Assembly (NCBI RefSeq): GCF_904846315.1
Contig: NZ_CAJHAF010000001.1
Coordinates: forward strand, 682,001-746,000
Origin: Psychrobacter jeotgali
Lineage (GTDB): Bacteria > Pseudomonadota > Gammaproteobacteria > Pseudomonadales > Moraxellaceae
DNA: 64,000 bases
Direction: 5' to 3'
The notes under the pieces were generated by a model that was given only the letters and a program-made list of their open reading frames with translations, was not told where the DNA came from and searched no databases. Positions within the stretch are counted from its first letter, which is position 1. Every line of letters begins with the position of its first letter. Both the position numbers and the translations under genes were made by a program. Positions 17,635-27,072 of the stretch are shown in pieces.

Positions 17635-19542
17635 TTAAAAACCAAAAATTTGCCCTGTAACTCGATAAACTATCCACGCCATCAGGTAAGCCAATACAAA
17701 CAAATATCCTGCGATAGCTAGTGTTTGCTTTAACGATTTAGTTTCGCGGCGAATAACGGCAAGGGTAGCAAGACACATAGGCGCATAAACATAAAATGCT
17801 AAAAATGAAAAAGCAGTTGCCAGTCCCCATTCAGCATTGATAATGGGGATAAGTGTTTGGCTAATAGCATCGTCACTAACACTGCTTACAGCATATACCG
17901 TACCTAAAGCGGCAACTACTACTTCTCTCGCTGCCAGTCCGGGAATCAAGGCTATACACATCTGCCAAGTAAAACCAATGGGTGCAAAAATAGGCTCAAG
18001 CAAATGCCCAAGCATACCTGCAAAGCTATAATTAATAGCAGGGCCGGCAGCGTTAGCAGGCGCTGCTGGAAAGCTCACCAATACCCATAATAAGACCGAC
18101 AGAGCAAAAATAACCGTACCTGCTTTCATTAAAAAGGCACTTACCTTGTCCCAAAGCTCGCTAGCAATATGCTTGATATTAGGTAGGCGATAAGTAGGCA
18201 GCTCCATCAGGAGGGGAAAGGCAGACGTTTCTGATTTTGTATGATGAAAACGTTTAAATAGCCACGATACTAAGGCGGCCGAACCAATTCCAGCGATATA
18301 TAAGATAAATAAAGTCATGCCCTGCAAATTAAATATACCCAGCACCTTATGGTTCGGAATAACTGCCGCGATTATCAGCGCATAAATAGGCAGGCGTGCC
18401 GAACAGGTAAGCATGGGCAATACTGCGATTGCGATAAAGCGCTCTCTGTGATTAGGAATGGTACGGGTCGACATGACGGCTGGTATCGCACAAGCAAACC
18501 CCGACAGTAAAGGAATAAACGAGCGTCCCGATAGCCCAACTTTAGATAATACATTATCCAATAAGAACGCCGCGCGCGGCAAATACCCTGAATCCTCAAG
18601 GATTAATAAGAATAAAAAAAGTAGCGCAATTTGTGGCACAAACACGACTACGCTACCCACACCAGCTATAATGCCATTTACGATTAAGCTCTGTAGCATA
18701 CCATCTGGTAGCCATGTTGCTAATAATACGCCGAGGCTACCCACTAGCCATTCAAGCCCATCCATGAGCGGTGCTGCCCAAGCATAGACGGCTTGAAATA
18801 TAACAAAAAGAATCATCAAAAGGATGACCATGCCTATGACGGGATGAAGCACCAACTGATCTATACGCTCATGCCATTTTGGTAAGCTTTGTGGTCTCGT
18901 CACCGCCTGATTTAGAATGTTATCTGCCATCTGGTACATAGACTGCGTATCAGTGTCGGTATTATAAAAACGCATGGCTGGCGCTTTATTGCTTAAGTGT
19001 TCAATGAACTCATCGGCCAAATCTAATAACTGTTTGCAGCCTTTGCGTTTGATAGCAACGGTTTTGACCACAGGTACGCCAAGCTCTGCTGATAGCACGG
19101 ATTCATCGACTATCAACCCGCGGCTTGCTGCCACATCACTCAGATTGAGAGCTACTATAATAGGTAAGCCTAAATTCTTGAGCTCTAATAGCATACGCAG
19201 CGACATACGTAAGTTAGTAGCATCAGCCACGAAGATTATCCCATCAGGTACAGACTCGCCCGGCATTTGACCCATTAAAACCTTACGAGTGACTTCTTCA
19301 TCAAGGCTGGTAGTTTTCAAGCTATAAGTACCTGGCAGATCTATAATATTTACCCCAGAATGCCCCAGTAGGGTAGCAGTACGCTTATCGACGGTTACTC
19401 CCGAATAGTTGGCGACTTTGGCTTTAGATCCTGTCAGAACATTAAAAGTAGCGGTCTTTCCGCAGTTCGGTGCGCCTACTAAGGCAAGCGTGATGGGGGT
19501 AGTTATTGCGACGGATGGTGTGATTGGCATCGAGTAGGACAT
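17635..19542 (-). CDS. feoB: ferrous iron transporter FeoB
   Basis: FeoB imports Fe(II) across the inner membrane. The N-terminal G domain shows G1 GAPNCGKTATFN, G3 DLPGTYSL and a G4-like NLSD; then a helical spacer and a membrane domain with two Gate-type halves, including GFACAIPAVMSTRTI with the conserved Cys and the LPIYALIIAAV segment. At 635 residues it is the compact form, shorter than the ~770 of E. coli FeoB. It lies between feoA (upstream) and the small Cys-rich gene (downstream), and is presumably Fur-controlled from the site upstream of feoA. Confidence 0.96.
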   Translation of the reverse strand: MSYSMPITPSVAITTPITLALVGAPNCGKTATFNVLTGSKAKVANYSGVTVDKRTATLLGHSGVNIIDLPGTYSLKTTSLDEEVTRKVLMGQMPGESVPDGIIFVADATNLRMSLRMLLELKNLGLPIIVALNLSDVAASRGLIVDESVLSAELGVPVVKTVAIKRKGCKQLLDLADEFIEHLSNKAPAMRFYNTDTDTQSMYQMADNILNQAVTRPQSLPKWHERIDQLVLHPVIGMVILLMILFVIFQAVYAWAAPLMDGLEWLVGSLGVLLATWLPDGMLQSLIVNGIIAGVGSVVVFVPQIALLFLFLLILEDSGYLPRAAFLLDNVLSKVGLSGRSFIPLLSGFACAIPAVMSTRTIPNHRERFIAIAVLPMLTCSARLPIYALIIAAVIPNHKVLGIFNLQGMTLFILYIAGIGSAALVSWLFKRFHHTKSETSAFPLLMELPTYRLPNIKHIASELWDKVSAFLMKAGTVIFALSVLLWVLVSFPAAPANAAGPAINYSFAGMLGHLLEPIFAPIGFTWQMCIALIPGLAAREVVVAALGTVYAVSSVSDDAISQTLIPIINAEWGLATAFSFLAFYVYAPMCLATLAVIRRETKSLKQTLAIAGYLFVLAYLMAWIVYRVTGQIFGF

Positions 19543-19632
19543 GGCTTATTCATCGCTTCATGAGTGAATAGTATAGGAAAGCCCTTTTAGTGTGACTTTT
19601 GAGTAGTTTTCGAATGGTTATATTTATTACGA

Positions 19633-19956
19633 CTAAGTCGTTAAAGGGTGACACCTGATTTTCATAAGCTCATCAGTACGTAAGCTAAACTGTGCTCCAG
19701 TGCCCAGCTGTACTACGTAAGGCGGTTTGCCAAATAAGCTTTTGGCAATCACCCGGATGGTCGTATTGGGCAAAAACCCCAAATCTTTTAGTCTTTGACT
19801 GATTGTGCTATCGATATCACCAAATCGATCATTGGCTATGACCTCATCAATGATGGCAATTTGCTGCTTACCTAAATCTAATAATGAAGATAGATGCAAT
19901 GAGCTAGTTTCCAGATTAGTATTAGTATGATAAGACGAGAATAAAGTAGCCTTCAT
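19633..19956 (-). CDS. feoA: ferrous iron transport protein FeoA
   Basis: FeoA is a small SH3-like cytoplasmic partner of FeoB. The core domain (about residues 45-102) shows the family pattern: DSTISQRLKDLGFLPNTTIR, a hydrophobic VIAKSLFGKPPYVVQLGTG stretch and a final FSLRTDELMKI. The 107 residues exceed the ~75 of E. coli FeoA because of a ~30-residue N-terminal extension, so a later start cannot be excluded, though no better one is obvious. It is the first gene of feoA-feoB-Cys-rich protein, 90 bases before feoB. Confidence 0.92.
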   Translation of the reverse strand: MKATLFSSYHTNTNLETSSLHLSSLLDLGKQQIAIIDEVIANDRFGDIDSTISQRLKDLGFLPNTTIRVIAKSLFGKPPYVVQLGTGAQFSLRTDELMKIRCHPLTT

Positions 19957-19996
19957 AAACCAACTCCAGTTATTGTTATCAAAAGATAATGGTATT

Positions 19997-20015
19997 GCAA
20001 ATGATAATTATTACT
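19997..20015 (-). promoter_or_regulatory. Fur-box-like operator upstream of feoA
   Basis: GCAAATGATAATTATTACT matches the 19-base Fur consensus (GATAATGATAATCATTATC) at 14 of 19 positions by my alignment and lies about 40 bases upstream of the feoA ATG. Iron-dependent repression of the feo operon by Fur is well established in other bacteria; binding here is inferred. Confidence 0.65.
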
Positions 20016-20084
20016 ATCTAAGTTGATTATATTCCTCGATTAGAAAAAATACAATACTCATAAAGGGGAATTGAAAGTTTCAAT

Positions 20085-20117
20085 AAAAAAACCAAACAGC
20101 TTAATACTGTTTGGTTT
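20085..20117 (-). terminator. intrinsic terminator after yebC
   Basis: AAACCAAACAG (20089-20099) pairs with CTGTTTGGTTT (20107-20117); on the minus strand the hairpin is followed by a T-run (A-run at 20085-20091). It ends the yebC transcript. Confidence 0.82.
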
Positions 20118-20194
20118 CGGAAGTTAACTCTTTAGAAGAGTGAGAGGGTATAAAGTATTAAGCGAACTGGATAGTCCGATAGTATAACGATAGA

Positions 20195-20944
20195 CTACTC
20201 TTCAAGCTGCGCCATCACTTCATCGGTGAAGCTGACATTGGTATAGACCTCTTGTACGTCATCCAAGTCCTCAAGCATATCTATCATTTTCATTACCTTT
20301 TCTGCATCGTCAAGGTTGTCAATTTCAGCATTGGTTGATGGCGACATAGTGACCTCAGCGTTATCTGAGATTAAGCCTGCGGCATTTAAAGCATCCTTAA
20401 CTTGACCAAAAGTATCTACTTCAGTGATGACTAACAAGCTGTCACCGTCATTTTCGATATCTACTGCCCCTGCATCTAATGCCGTCAGCATGACATCCTC
20501 TTCTAAGCTAACGTCATTAAAGCTGATCTCACCGCGCTTATTAAATAGATAAGCAACCGAGCCTGAGGTTCCTAAATTACCATCATATTTAGTAAAGGCG
20601 TGACGTACTTCGCTGACGGTTCTATTGACATTATCCGTCATGGTTTCGACCAGTACCGCCACCCCGCCGACGCCGTAACCTTCATAACTGATTTCATCCA
20701 TATTGTCATTGTCACCACCCCCTGCACCGCGCTCAACCGCACGATTGATAGTGTCTTTGGTCATATTGACTGACAAACCTTTTTCGATAGCCGCACGCAA
20801 GCGTGGGTTTTTATCAGGGTCGGGATCACCTTGTTTGGCTGCTGATACAATCTCGCGGATGACTCTAGTAAATACCTTACCTCTAACCGCATCTTGACGG
20901 GCTTTACGATGCTTAATATTTGACCATTTAGAATGACCTGCCAT
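20195..20944 (-). CDS. yebC: YebC/PmpR/TACO1-family protein
   Basis: The family acts as DNA-binding regulators in some bacteria, and recent work links members to translation of difficult motifs. The signature start [18 protein letters not shown] is intact, followed by the [10 protein letters not shown] segment, [25 protein letters not shown] and [12 protein letters not shown]. The C-terminal third is strongly acidic, typical of the family. Length is 249 residues, and it is a single-gene unit with its own terminator. Which of the proposed functions applies here cannot be read from sequence. Confidence 0.95.
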   Translation of the reverse strand: MAGHSKWSNIKHRKARQDAVRGKVFTRVIREIVSAAKQGDPDPDKNPRLRAAIEKGLSVNMTKDTINRAVERGAGGGDNDNMDEISYEGYGVGGVAVLVETMTDNVNRTVSEVRHAFTKYDGNLGTSGSVAYLFNKRGEISFNDVSLEEDVMLTALDAGAVDIENDGDSLLVITEVDTFGQVKDALNAAGLISDNAEVTMSPSTNAEIDNLDDAEKVMKMIDMLEDLDDVQEVYTNVSFTDEVMAQLEE

Positions 20945-21237
20945 GTTATATCCTTAAATTACGCTATATCGTATTATGAGAAATAGAAAAATTAATAAAG
21001 TGAGTTATATTAAATTTTACAGCGGCTTTTATAACTATAAGATTAAGTATTTATTAATTATATGTCGTTAAAAGCTGTTTTTTGTTACACTGTGGCAACT
21101 TATAAGTCGTTATGATTGCTATAATTGGTCGATATTATAAACCACTTATAGGTATTTTGACCAACCTGCGACTCTCTTTATCACTATAAATCACTGGGCG
21201 TTGCCAAGTCCTTGATTTTACGAAGCTACTGAACTAT

Positions 21238-22068
21238 ATGAAGCAACCATCCGTTGAAGCTATTACTCATCTACGTAACCGCATTCATATTATTATCGAA
21301 GGCACGGATACCCGCTGGGGTAAGCTTTTTGATATTGTTTTACTGATTGCGATTTTAGCTAGCGTAGCTGTGGTGATGCTAGATAGTGTGCTGTACATGC
21401 GCTTGCAGTTTGGCACCTTTTTTTATTATGCAGAATGGTTCTTTACCATTTTATTTACTATTGAATATGCCCTGAGGTTATTTTCTGCACCCAACAGACT
21501 ACGTTACGCTTTTAGCTTCTTTGGAGTAGTGGATTTATTGTCGGTTTTGCCAAGCTACTTAAGCTTATTCTTTGTCGGGGTACAATACCTGTTAGTGATA
21601 CGTATTCTGCGTATTTTGCGGGTGTTTAGGGTTCTCAAGCTCAAAGCTTATATGCAACAAGCTGGGTTTTTGGCTTCAGCGCTTAGAACCAGTCAGCAGA
21701 AAATTATCGTATTTTTCCTATCTTTAGTGCTGTTAGTAACAATTTTCGGCGCCATTATTTATGTGGTCGAAGGACCAGAGAATGGTTTTACCAGTATTCC
21801 TCTGTCCATTTATTGGGCAGTTGTAACGGTAACCACCACTGGCTACGGTGATATGTCACCAAAAACGCCAATTGGACAAGCTATTGCAACCATGGTTATG
21901 ATCGCCGGTTACGCCATTATTGCGGTACCAACGGGGATCTTTACTGCTGAGCTGGCGCGTAATATGCGTCCACAATTAAACCCAATCTCTTGTCCTAATT
22001 GTGGTAAATTTGGTCACGCCGTAAACGCTACCTTTTGCGATCGTTGTGGTCATGCGCTGCATGTGTAG
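21238..22068 (+). CDS. voltage-gated-type potassium channel with C-terminal zinc ribbon
   Basis: Six membrane segments are visible. The S4-like helix carries regularly spaced arginines (RILRILRVFRVLKLK), and the pore loop has the K+ selectivity filter TVTTTGYGDMSP (about residues 197-208). After the last helix a cytoplasmic tail contains two CxxC knuckles, CPNCGKFGHA and CDRCGHAL, which form a probable zinc ribbon. The 276 residues match the bacterial ion-transport family. The zinc ribbon may be a regulatory or assembly module; that is inference. It is a single gene, with no partner nearby. Confidence 0.9.
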   Translation: MKQPSVEAITHLRNRIHIIIEGTDTRWGKLFDIVLLIAILASVAVVMLDSVLYMRLQFGTFFYYAEWFFTILFTIEYALRLFSAPNRLRYAFSFFGVVDLLSVLPSYLSLFFVGVQYLLVIRILRILRVFRVLKLKAYMQQAGFLASALRTSQQKIIVFFLSLVLLVTIFGAIIYVVEGPENGFTSIPLSIYWAVVTVTTTGYGDMSPKTPIGQAIATMVMIAGYAIIAVPTGIFTAELARNMRPQLNPISCPNCGKFGHAVNATFCDRCGHALHV

Positions 22069-22091
22069 ATAGCAAACTCTTTTGACATGCT

Positions 22092-23399
22092 CTAATCAGG
22101 AATAGCAAAGTACTCTTCCACCAAGGGTGACAAATCGATTTTGACTCCTAAATTGACCAAATTCCAGTATTGCCCTGATATAGTACGATCGAGCATCATT
22201 GTGGTCGCTGAGGGCTGAAATTGATTGAAGTATTTTAAAGAAGTGCGCATTTTAGCAATAGCTTCATGATGAATTTGACTATTAGCAAAGTCGAACTCGC
22301 CTTCATGAAAGGGTGGAATTGATAAGGGCTTGAGTCCAATAGCCAACCATTCTTCATAGAAGGATCCCGGAATGTTGGTATCGTCATCCGAGCGTATGCC
22401 AAGCGCAACTAAATCTTGTTCAAGAGCGGTCACATCCCCGCGAATAGCATGCTGTGCAAATCTGCGAAATAGCTGTACTTCACTATCGCTATAACTACGA
22501 ATTCCGCCAAAATCGTAGGCGACAACACTCCCATCGGGACGAAAAGCAAAATTCCCTGGGTGAGGATCGCAATGCATGCGGTACAAACCAAAGAGCTGTC
22601 CGGCGCTAAAATGAAATAATCGGGTAGCGATTTTCTGCTTAATCTCGTTATCCCATGTCGAGGCGGTCGTTAGGGATTCGCCCATCTCTTCGCTCAAAGT
22701 CAAAATACGTTTGGATGAATGACTGCCAATAACTTTAGGTATAATTAAACCTTTGTCATCGGCATGAAAAGCACTAAATACTCGTAAGTTATTAGCCTCT
22801 TTGACATAGTCCAGCTCATCGTGCAGGCTTTGCCGAATCTCCGCAAACAGCTGCTCTTGAAGCTCACGACTCATGTTGAGCACGCCTGCAATTCTTAGCG
22901 CCATCCGTACTTGTTTAAGATCGCTATCACAGTTTTCGTCGACATCAGGATATTGAACTTTCACCACCACCTTTTGTCCAGACGGCAACGTGGCTTTATG
23001 AACCTGACCGATAGAAGCGGCTGCAAAAGGGGTTTCTTCAAAAGCGGAAAACACCTCGCCGATAGGGGTTTTCAGTTCACGTTCAACTTGCTTTTTTATT
23101 TGCGAGTAGGGCATGGGCGGCGCGTCTTTTTGTAGCTTTTCTAATGCAGTAGCTACCTCAGGAGGAAAGACGTCTTTATATTGTGAGGCGATTTGCCCAA
23201 CTTTCATTACCGCGCCTTTCATCTCCCCCAAGGTTTCAGCAATTTGAATACCCACATCTTGCATCATATCAGAACGTGCTTGTAGCCGCTTTTCTTCGTC
23301 ACTAGACAGATGCTTTAATGAATTTTTAGCGGCTTTACCAGCAATACTTGCAGTCATGCCAGCCAGTTTCATAAAGCGTTTTCCGGACGAGTTCGCCAT
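22092..23399 (-). CDS. ABC1/UbiB-like atypical kinase (AarF domain)
   Basis: A member of the protein-kinase-like ABC1/UbiB family linked to ubiquinone and lipid metabolism. Typical motifs are present: KxGQ as MKVGQIASQYKDVFP (near residue 66), the Ala-rich nucleotide loop AAASIGQVHKATL, the Lys of VVVKVQYPDV, HCDPHPGNF (catalytic loop) and YDFGGIR (metal-binding DFG). The 435 residues and the absence of C-terminal membrane helices distinguish it from canonical UbiB (~540 residues), so it is likely a soluble paralogue. Its substrate is unknown. The region upstream toward aroQ is ~210 bases without a gene. Confidence 0.9.
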   Translation of the reverse strand: MANSSGKRFMKLAGMTASIAGKAAKNSLKHLSSDEEKRLQARSDMMQDVGIQIAETLGEMKGAVMKVGQIASQYKDVFPPEVATALEKLQKDAPPMPYSQIKKQVERELKTPIGEVFSAFEETPFAAASIGQVHKATLPSGQKVVVKVQYPDVDENCDSDLKQVRMALRIAGVLNMSRELQEQLFAEIRQSLHDELDYVKEANNLRVFSAFHADDKGLIIPKVIGSHSSKRILTLSEEMGESLTTASTWDNEIKQKIATRLFHFSAGQLFGLYRMHCDPHPGNFAFRPDGSVVAYDFGGIRSYSDSEVQLFRRFAQHAIRGDVTALEQDLVALGIRSDDDTNIPGSFYEEWLAIGLKPLSIPPFHEGEFDFANSQIHHEAIAKMRTSLKYFNQFQPSATTMMLDRTISGQYWNLVNLGVKIDLSPLVEEYFAIPD

Positions 23400-23609
23400 T
23401 CATATCACCGTATATTTTGGATTGTTGAGAAAAAGTAGAGAGAGTCAGTTCAATATAAAAGCAATTAGGCAATAACTACTATTTATATTTAAAAGTATTG
23501 ATTTATTGAGCTATATTTTAATCAACTTCACTTTGTTTAACCAGTAGTCTTAGGTTAACTAAGGCAACTTGGCTATATAAACTAAGCTAGTAATAACTGG
23601 TTTTGATTT

Positions 23610-24143
23610 TTAATGACTATTTAATTGACAGTTATAAATATTTTTCAGCCAATAATCTAATGCCATCTGATAGCCCAAATGTCCTAGACCGCAAATGACC
23701 CCGACCGCTACATCACTAAAATAGGAGTGCTGGCGAAAGGGCTCGCGGGCATGAATGTTGGATAAATGAACTTCGATAAATGGTTTTTCGGTTGCTAGTA
23801 GAGCGTCACGTAAAGCCACCGAGGTATGGGTAAAAGCTGCTGGATTAATGATAATGGCATCGACTTGAGCTTTGGTGTCAGCTAGTAGGCCGTGATATTG
23901 GATATCGTCTATGAGCTTCCCTTCATGATTAGACTGAACGCATATCAGCTCTACACCATACGTTGCTGCATGCTGTTTTAGCTGAGTTTCTATATCAACT
24001 AGGGTAGTATGGCCGTAAATATCGGGTTCACGTTTACCTAGTAGATTCAAATTGGCGCCATTTATCAATAATAATTTATAGGTTTTATTTGGCAGAGTAT
24101 CATTGGAATCTGTTAAAAAGTTTGATGAAGAGGATGCGCTCAT
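23610..24143 (-). CDS. aroQ: type II 3-dehydroquinate dehydratase
   Basis: AroQ dehydrates 3-dehydroquinate in the shikimate pathway. The fold and active site are evident from [21 protein letters not shown], the catalytic Tyr in that segment, [44 protein letters not shown] and [12 protein letters not shown] ~20-residue Ser/Asn/Thr-rich N-terminal extension precedes the usual start, making 177 residues instead of ~150. In many proteobacteria aroQ is followed by accB and accC; that linkage is absent here. Confidence 0.95.
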   Translation of the reverse strand: MSASSSSNFLTDSNDTLPNKTYKLLLINGANLNLLGKREPDIYGHTTLVDIETQLKQHAATYGVELICVQSNHEGKLIDDIQYHGLLADTKAQVDAIIINPAAFTHTSVALRDALLATEKPFIEVHLSNIHAREPFRQHSYFSDVAVGVICGLGHLGYQMALDYWLKNIYNCQLNSH

Positions 24144-24372
24144 AAAGGTCTCTATTACTGAATTTTAAAAAAGAATATATGGGTTTAAAAGCATAAACAA
24201 AATGATTAAACTCAAGCCTATTTTGCGGGTTTAGTAAGGGCTGATATCATTTATTAGTAAGTCAATTAAGCTTTATAATAGCAGCTTGTCTGCTTAGATA
24301 TAAAAAATAATAGTTAAAACCTCCCTAAACACGAAAAAATGTGTTAAAAGACTTTATGTTACTAAAAACCCG

Positions 24373-24381
24373 TGCTATGAT
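24373..24381 (+). promoter_or_regulatory. candidate extended -10 promoter of the cold-shock gene
   Basis: TGCTATGAT at 24373-24381 is an extended -10 element (TG-N-TATGAT); no good -35 is seen at the expected distance. It would start a transcript near 24388 and give a leader of about 190 bases. Confidence 0.4.
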
Positions 24382-24580
24382 ATTTTTTAAGCAATAATTA
24401 TTGCAAGATTGTTACTTGTTACACCTTTGTCAACATCCAAAAAATTAATAAGTCTTTTTTATTAATTAAGTAATTGATAGGGGTTAAGTAGCCAAATTTT
24501 AATTTTGTAATTTTAGTACCCGTTTATATGCAATATCGCAAAGGAATTAGGGGCTAAGCGTATTTTTAGGATGTAATACT
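24382..24580 (+). promoter_or_regulatory. long 5' leader of the cold-shock gene
   Basis: About 195 AT-rich bases separate the candidate promoter from the csp start. Long leaders that refold in the cold are known for cspA-type genes. An A/T-rich palindrome (AGCAATAATTATTGC near 24390) and repeated TTAATTAA-like segments are present, but I could not identify the E. coli cold-box sequence. Regulation by temperature is inferred from the family. Confidence 0.4.
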
Positions 24581-24796
24581 ATGTCAGATCGTGAGCAAGG
24601 TATCGTTAAGTGGTTCAATGACGCAAAAGGCTTTGGTTTCATTCAACGTGATAGTGGTGAAGATATCTTTGTCCATTTCCGTGCCATTCAAGGTGATGGT
24701 TATCGCTCTTTAAAAGATGGCGAAAAAGTTGAGTTTAGCGTGGTTGAAGGTGACAAAGGTCTTCAAGCTGAAGAAGTTAGAAAAGTAGAAGAATAA
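24581..24796 (+). CDS. CspA-family cold-shock protein
   Basis: A 71-residue single cold-shock domain that binds single-stranded RNA and DNA. Both ribonucleoprotein motifs are present: RNP1 as KGFGFIQRD and RNP2 as DIFVHF, preceded by the conserved [11 protein letters not shown] start. The family member (CspA, CspC, CspE-like) cannot be decided from sequence. The long leader suggests post-transcriptional control, and the DEAD-box helicase gene immediately downstream fits a role in RNA unwinding in the cold. Confidence 0.95.
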   Translation: MSDREQGIVKWFNDAKGFGFIQRDSGEDIFVHFRAIQGDGYRSLKDGEKVEFSVVEGDKGLQAEEVRKVEE

Positions 24797-24996
24797 GTCA
24801 TAACGTCATTATAATAATAACTGTACTATAATGGCGACACAAACTGCTGATATACTACTGAGTCAAGCCGGTCAGATCTTGCCTATATTGTAAGCATTAC
24901 AGTATAGATGAGAGGCAGACAATGGGCTTGGCTTTTTTGCGTTTAGCGACCAGCGTTAGCCTGATTGGGCCTGCGTTAATATATAAGGATGATTTT

Positions 24997-26151
24997 TTGA
25001 GTAATTTTACTGCATTTACGGATTTGCCATTATCTGCGCCTACCTTACGCGGGATCAATGATTTAGGCTTTACCGAACTAACGGCCATTCAAGCGCAAAT
25101 ACTACCGCATACCTTAGCCCATCAAGACGCTATCGGACAAGCGCAAACAGGTACTGGCAAAACCGCTACGTTTTTGATTACTATTATGGAGGCGCTACTG
25201 AAGCGTCCGTTTAGCGCTGATGAAGAGCGTTATTTAGGCGAGCCCCGTGCGGTAGTGATGGCACCAACCCGTGAGCTTGCTCAGCAAATATTTGATGATT
25301 GTATTGAACTGACTAAATATACCGCCTTGCATAGCGTTTGTATCATGGGCGGTACTAATTACGAAACTCAGCAGCACGAGCTTGAGCGCCAGTATGTAGA
25401 TATTTTAATTGCTACGCCAGGACGCTTAATAGATCTGATGCAAAAAGGTATGGTTTATCTTGACCGAGTAGAGGTACTGGTATTAGATGAGGCCGATCGC
25501 ATGCTCGATATGGGTTTTATTCCTGATATCAAGCGTTTAGTAGGACGGATGCCACCTAATACCGATCGCCAGAGTTTACTATTTTCGGCTACTTTTAACC
25601 AAGATGTTATGAATTTAGCTTATCGCTGGTTACATGAACCTGAGTTTGTAGAGATTGAGCCTGAACACAAAACCAGCGAATTGGTTGATCAGCATTTTTA
25701 CTTATTAACCGAGGATCAAAAGCTAGAAGCGTTGCAGCGTATTATCAGCGATACGGATGTAGATAAGGTCATCGTTTTTGCTAATCGTAAAGACCAAGTT
25801 AAACGCCTTTATCATAAGCTGCGCCAAGCCCATAAGATTGTGATGTTGTCGGGTGATGTTATTCAGCAAAAGCGCGAGAAATACCTGCAACGTTTTAAAG
25901 ATGGTCACGCCTCAGTTCTAGTGGCTACTGATGTAGCGGGGCGTGGTATTCACGTTGATGATATTAGTCACGTAGTCAATTACACCCTGCCAGATCAACC
26001 TGATGATTATGTGCACCGTATTGGACGCACAGGACGCGCTGGGCAGACGGGTATAAGTATTAGCTTTGTCAGTGAAGATGACGCTTTTAATCTGCCCGCA
26101 CTTGAGAAGCACTTAGATACCAAGTTTACTCTTGAGCAGTGGCAACAATAG
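24997..26151 (+). CDS. DEAD-box ATP-dependent RNA helicase (RhlB-like)
   Basis: All helicase motifs are present: Q-motif GFTELTAIQAQILP, motif I AQTGTGKTATF, Ia PTRELAQQ, II DEAD within LVLDEADRMLDMGF, III FSATF, V ATDVAGRGI and VI HRIGRTGRAG. Length and sequence are RhlB-like, but no RNase E-binding evidence is available. An ATG at 24922 opens the same frame with an acceptable upstream AGAGG, but it adds a hydrophobic 25-residue extension foreign to the family. A TTG at 24997 preceded by AAGGA at a 7-base spacing gives a normal 384-residue protein and is preferred. It follows the cold-shock gene in the same direction. Confidence 0.93.
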   Translation: MSNFTAFTDLPLSAPTLRGINDLGFTELTAIQAQILPHTLAHQDAIGQAQTGTGKTATFLITIMEALLKRPFSADEERYLGEPRAVVMAPTRELAQQIFDDCIELTKYTALHSVCIMGGTNYETQQHELERQYVDILIATPGRLIDLMQKGMVYLDRVEVLVLDEADRMLDMGFIPDIKRLVGRMPPNTDRQSLLFSATFNQDVMNLAYRWLHEPEFVEIEPEHKTSELVDQHFYLLTEDQKLEALQRIISDTDVDKVIVFANRKDQVKRLYHKLRQAHKIVMLSGDVIQQKREKYLQRFKDGHASVLVATDVAGRGIHVDDISHVVNYTLPDQPDDYVHRIGRTGRAGQTGISISFVSEDDAFNLPALEKHLDTKFTLEQWQQ

Positions 26152-26173
26152 TTAGAGGCTGAAACTATAAAGC

Positions 26174-26209
26174 AAAAGCCCTCAATGATAATTATCATTG
26201 AGGGCTTTT
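26174..26209. terminator. 36-base perfect palindrome, bidirectional terminator
   Basis: The sequence from AAAAGCCCTCAATGATAA to its exact complement TTATCATTGAGGGCTTTT is a perfect 36-base palindrome between the convergent helicase and SafE-like genes, with terminal A and T runs typical of a two-way terminator. The centre AATGATAATTATCATT also resembles the hexamer repeats recognised by Fur. Confidence 0.8.
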
Positions 26210-26230
26210 TAGTTATTGAGTATATTCTAT

Positions 26231-27004
26231 CTATTCTGAGCTATGATTCATGTTTTGATGAGTGCTGTTATCTGTATCAGATATCATAGTAGAAGGACTG
26301 CCATGATCCATCTGTCCATGATCACCGCCATGCATGCTTTTCATCATTATCGGAACAAAAATGACGGCCAAGCCTGATAGTACCATTAAAGCACCATTTA
26401 TCTGACGCAAGCGCAAACGTCCAATCTTATCTCGCAGCCAGCCAACTGTCTCATGGGTAGCCACCAGCATCGGTACAGTGCCTAAGCCAAACACGAACAT
26501 CAAGGCTGCACCGCCTAGCGGGTTATGAGCCACAACAGCGATAAGTAGAGCACCATATACCAGACCGCAGGGCAAATATCCCCATAATAAACCTGCTGCT
26601 AATGCTCGCGGATAAGTATTGAGTGGAAAGACCTTTTGGCGAACCGGGCTAAGAAATTGCCAAAAGCGCATGCCAACACGCTCAAGCTTAGCTAAAAATG
26701 GTGCACCAAGCATAGTGATACCAACGAAGGCTAATACCAAACCCAATAGAATACGTGGCGTGCTGTTACCTTTCATCAAAGGCTCTAATACCGTGGTGCC
26801 CACTATTCCAGCGATTAAACCTAGCACTGAATAACTGGTTAGCCGTCCAAAATGATAGGTAGCAATTAGGCGACGACGTTTGGCAGGACTGACATCTTTC
26901 ATCGATAAACTAAAGGCAGCTACCAAGCCTCCACACATTCCTAAGCAATGCGGCGACCCTAAAAAACCCATCATAAATGCCGCAATTAATAATGCTGTGG
27001 TCAT
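26231..27004 (-). CDS. SafE/TauE-like membrane protein with His/Met-rich tail, next to ccoS
   Basis: The protein has about six membrane helices and begins with the motif FLGSPHCLGMCGGLVAAFSL, typical of the cytochrome-biogenesis-associated 'sulfite exporter TauE/SafE' (UreH-like) family. Further glycine-rich helices follow (LLWGYLPCGLVYGALL with another Cys). The last ~35 residues are rich in His, Met, Asp and Ser (HGGDHGQMDH, THQNMNHSSE), a composition suited to binding Cu or another soft metal. It is 257 residues long. It lies 68 bases downstream of ccoS, so a role in copper supply to cbb3 oxidase is plausible but inferred. Confidence 0.82.
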   Translation of the reverse strand: MTTALLIAAFMMGFLGSPHCLGMCGGLVAAFSLSMKDVSPAKRRRLIATYHFGRLTSYSVLGLIAGIVGTTVLEPLMKGNSTPRILLGLVLAFVGITMLGAPFLAKLERVGMRFWQFLSPVRQKVFPLNTYPRALAAGLLWGYLPCGLVYGALLIAVVAHNPLGGAALMFVFGLGTVPMLVATHETVGWLRDKIGRLRLRQINGALMVLSGLAVIFVPIMMKSMHGGDHGQMDHGSPSTMISDTDNSTHQNMNHSSE

Positions 27005-27072
27005 GGTAAAGCTCTCCTAAGATAAATAATGAGACAAAATCTCATGGTCATTTTTACTGTAGATGTTATTCT

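Noticed and set aside
17635..19542. possible truncation of FeoB
   Set aside because: It is shorter than E. coli FeoB, but G-domain motifs and both membrane gate halves are present; short FeoB forms are common.
24144..24372. possible small RNA between aroQ and the cold-shock gene
   Set aside because: The stretch is AT-rich with no convincing promoter-terminator pair; nothing beyond the csp promoter and leader is supported.
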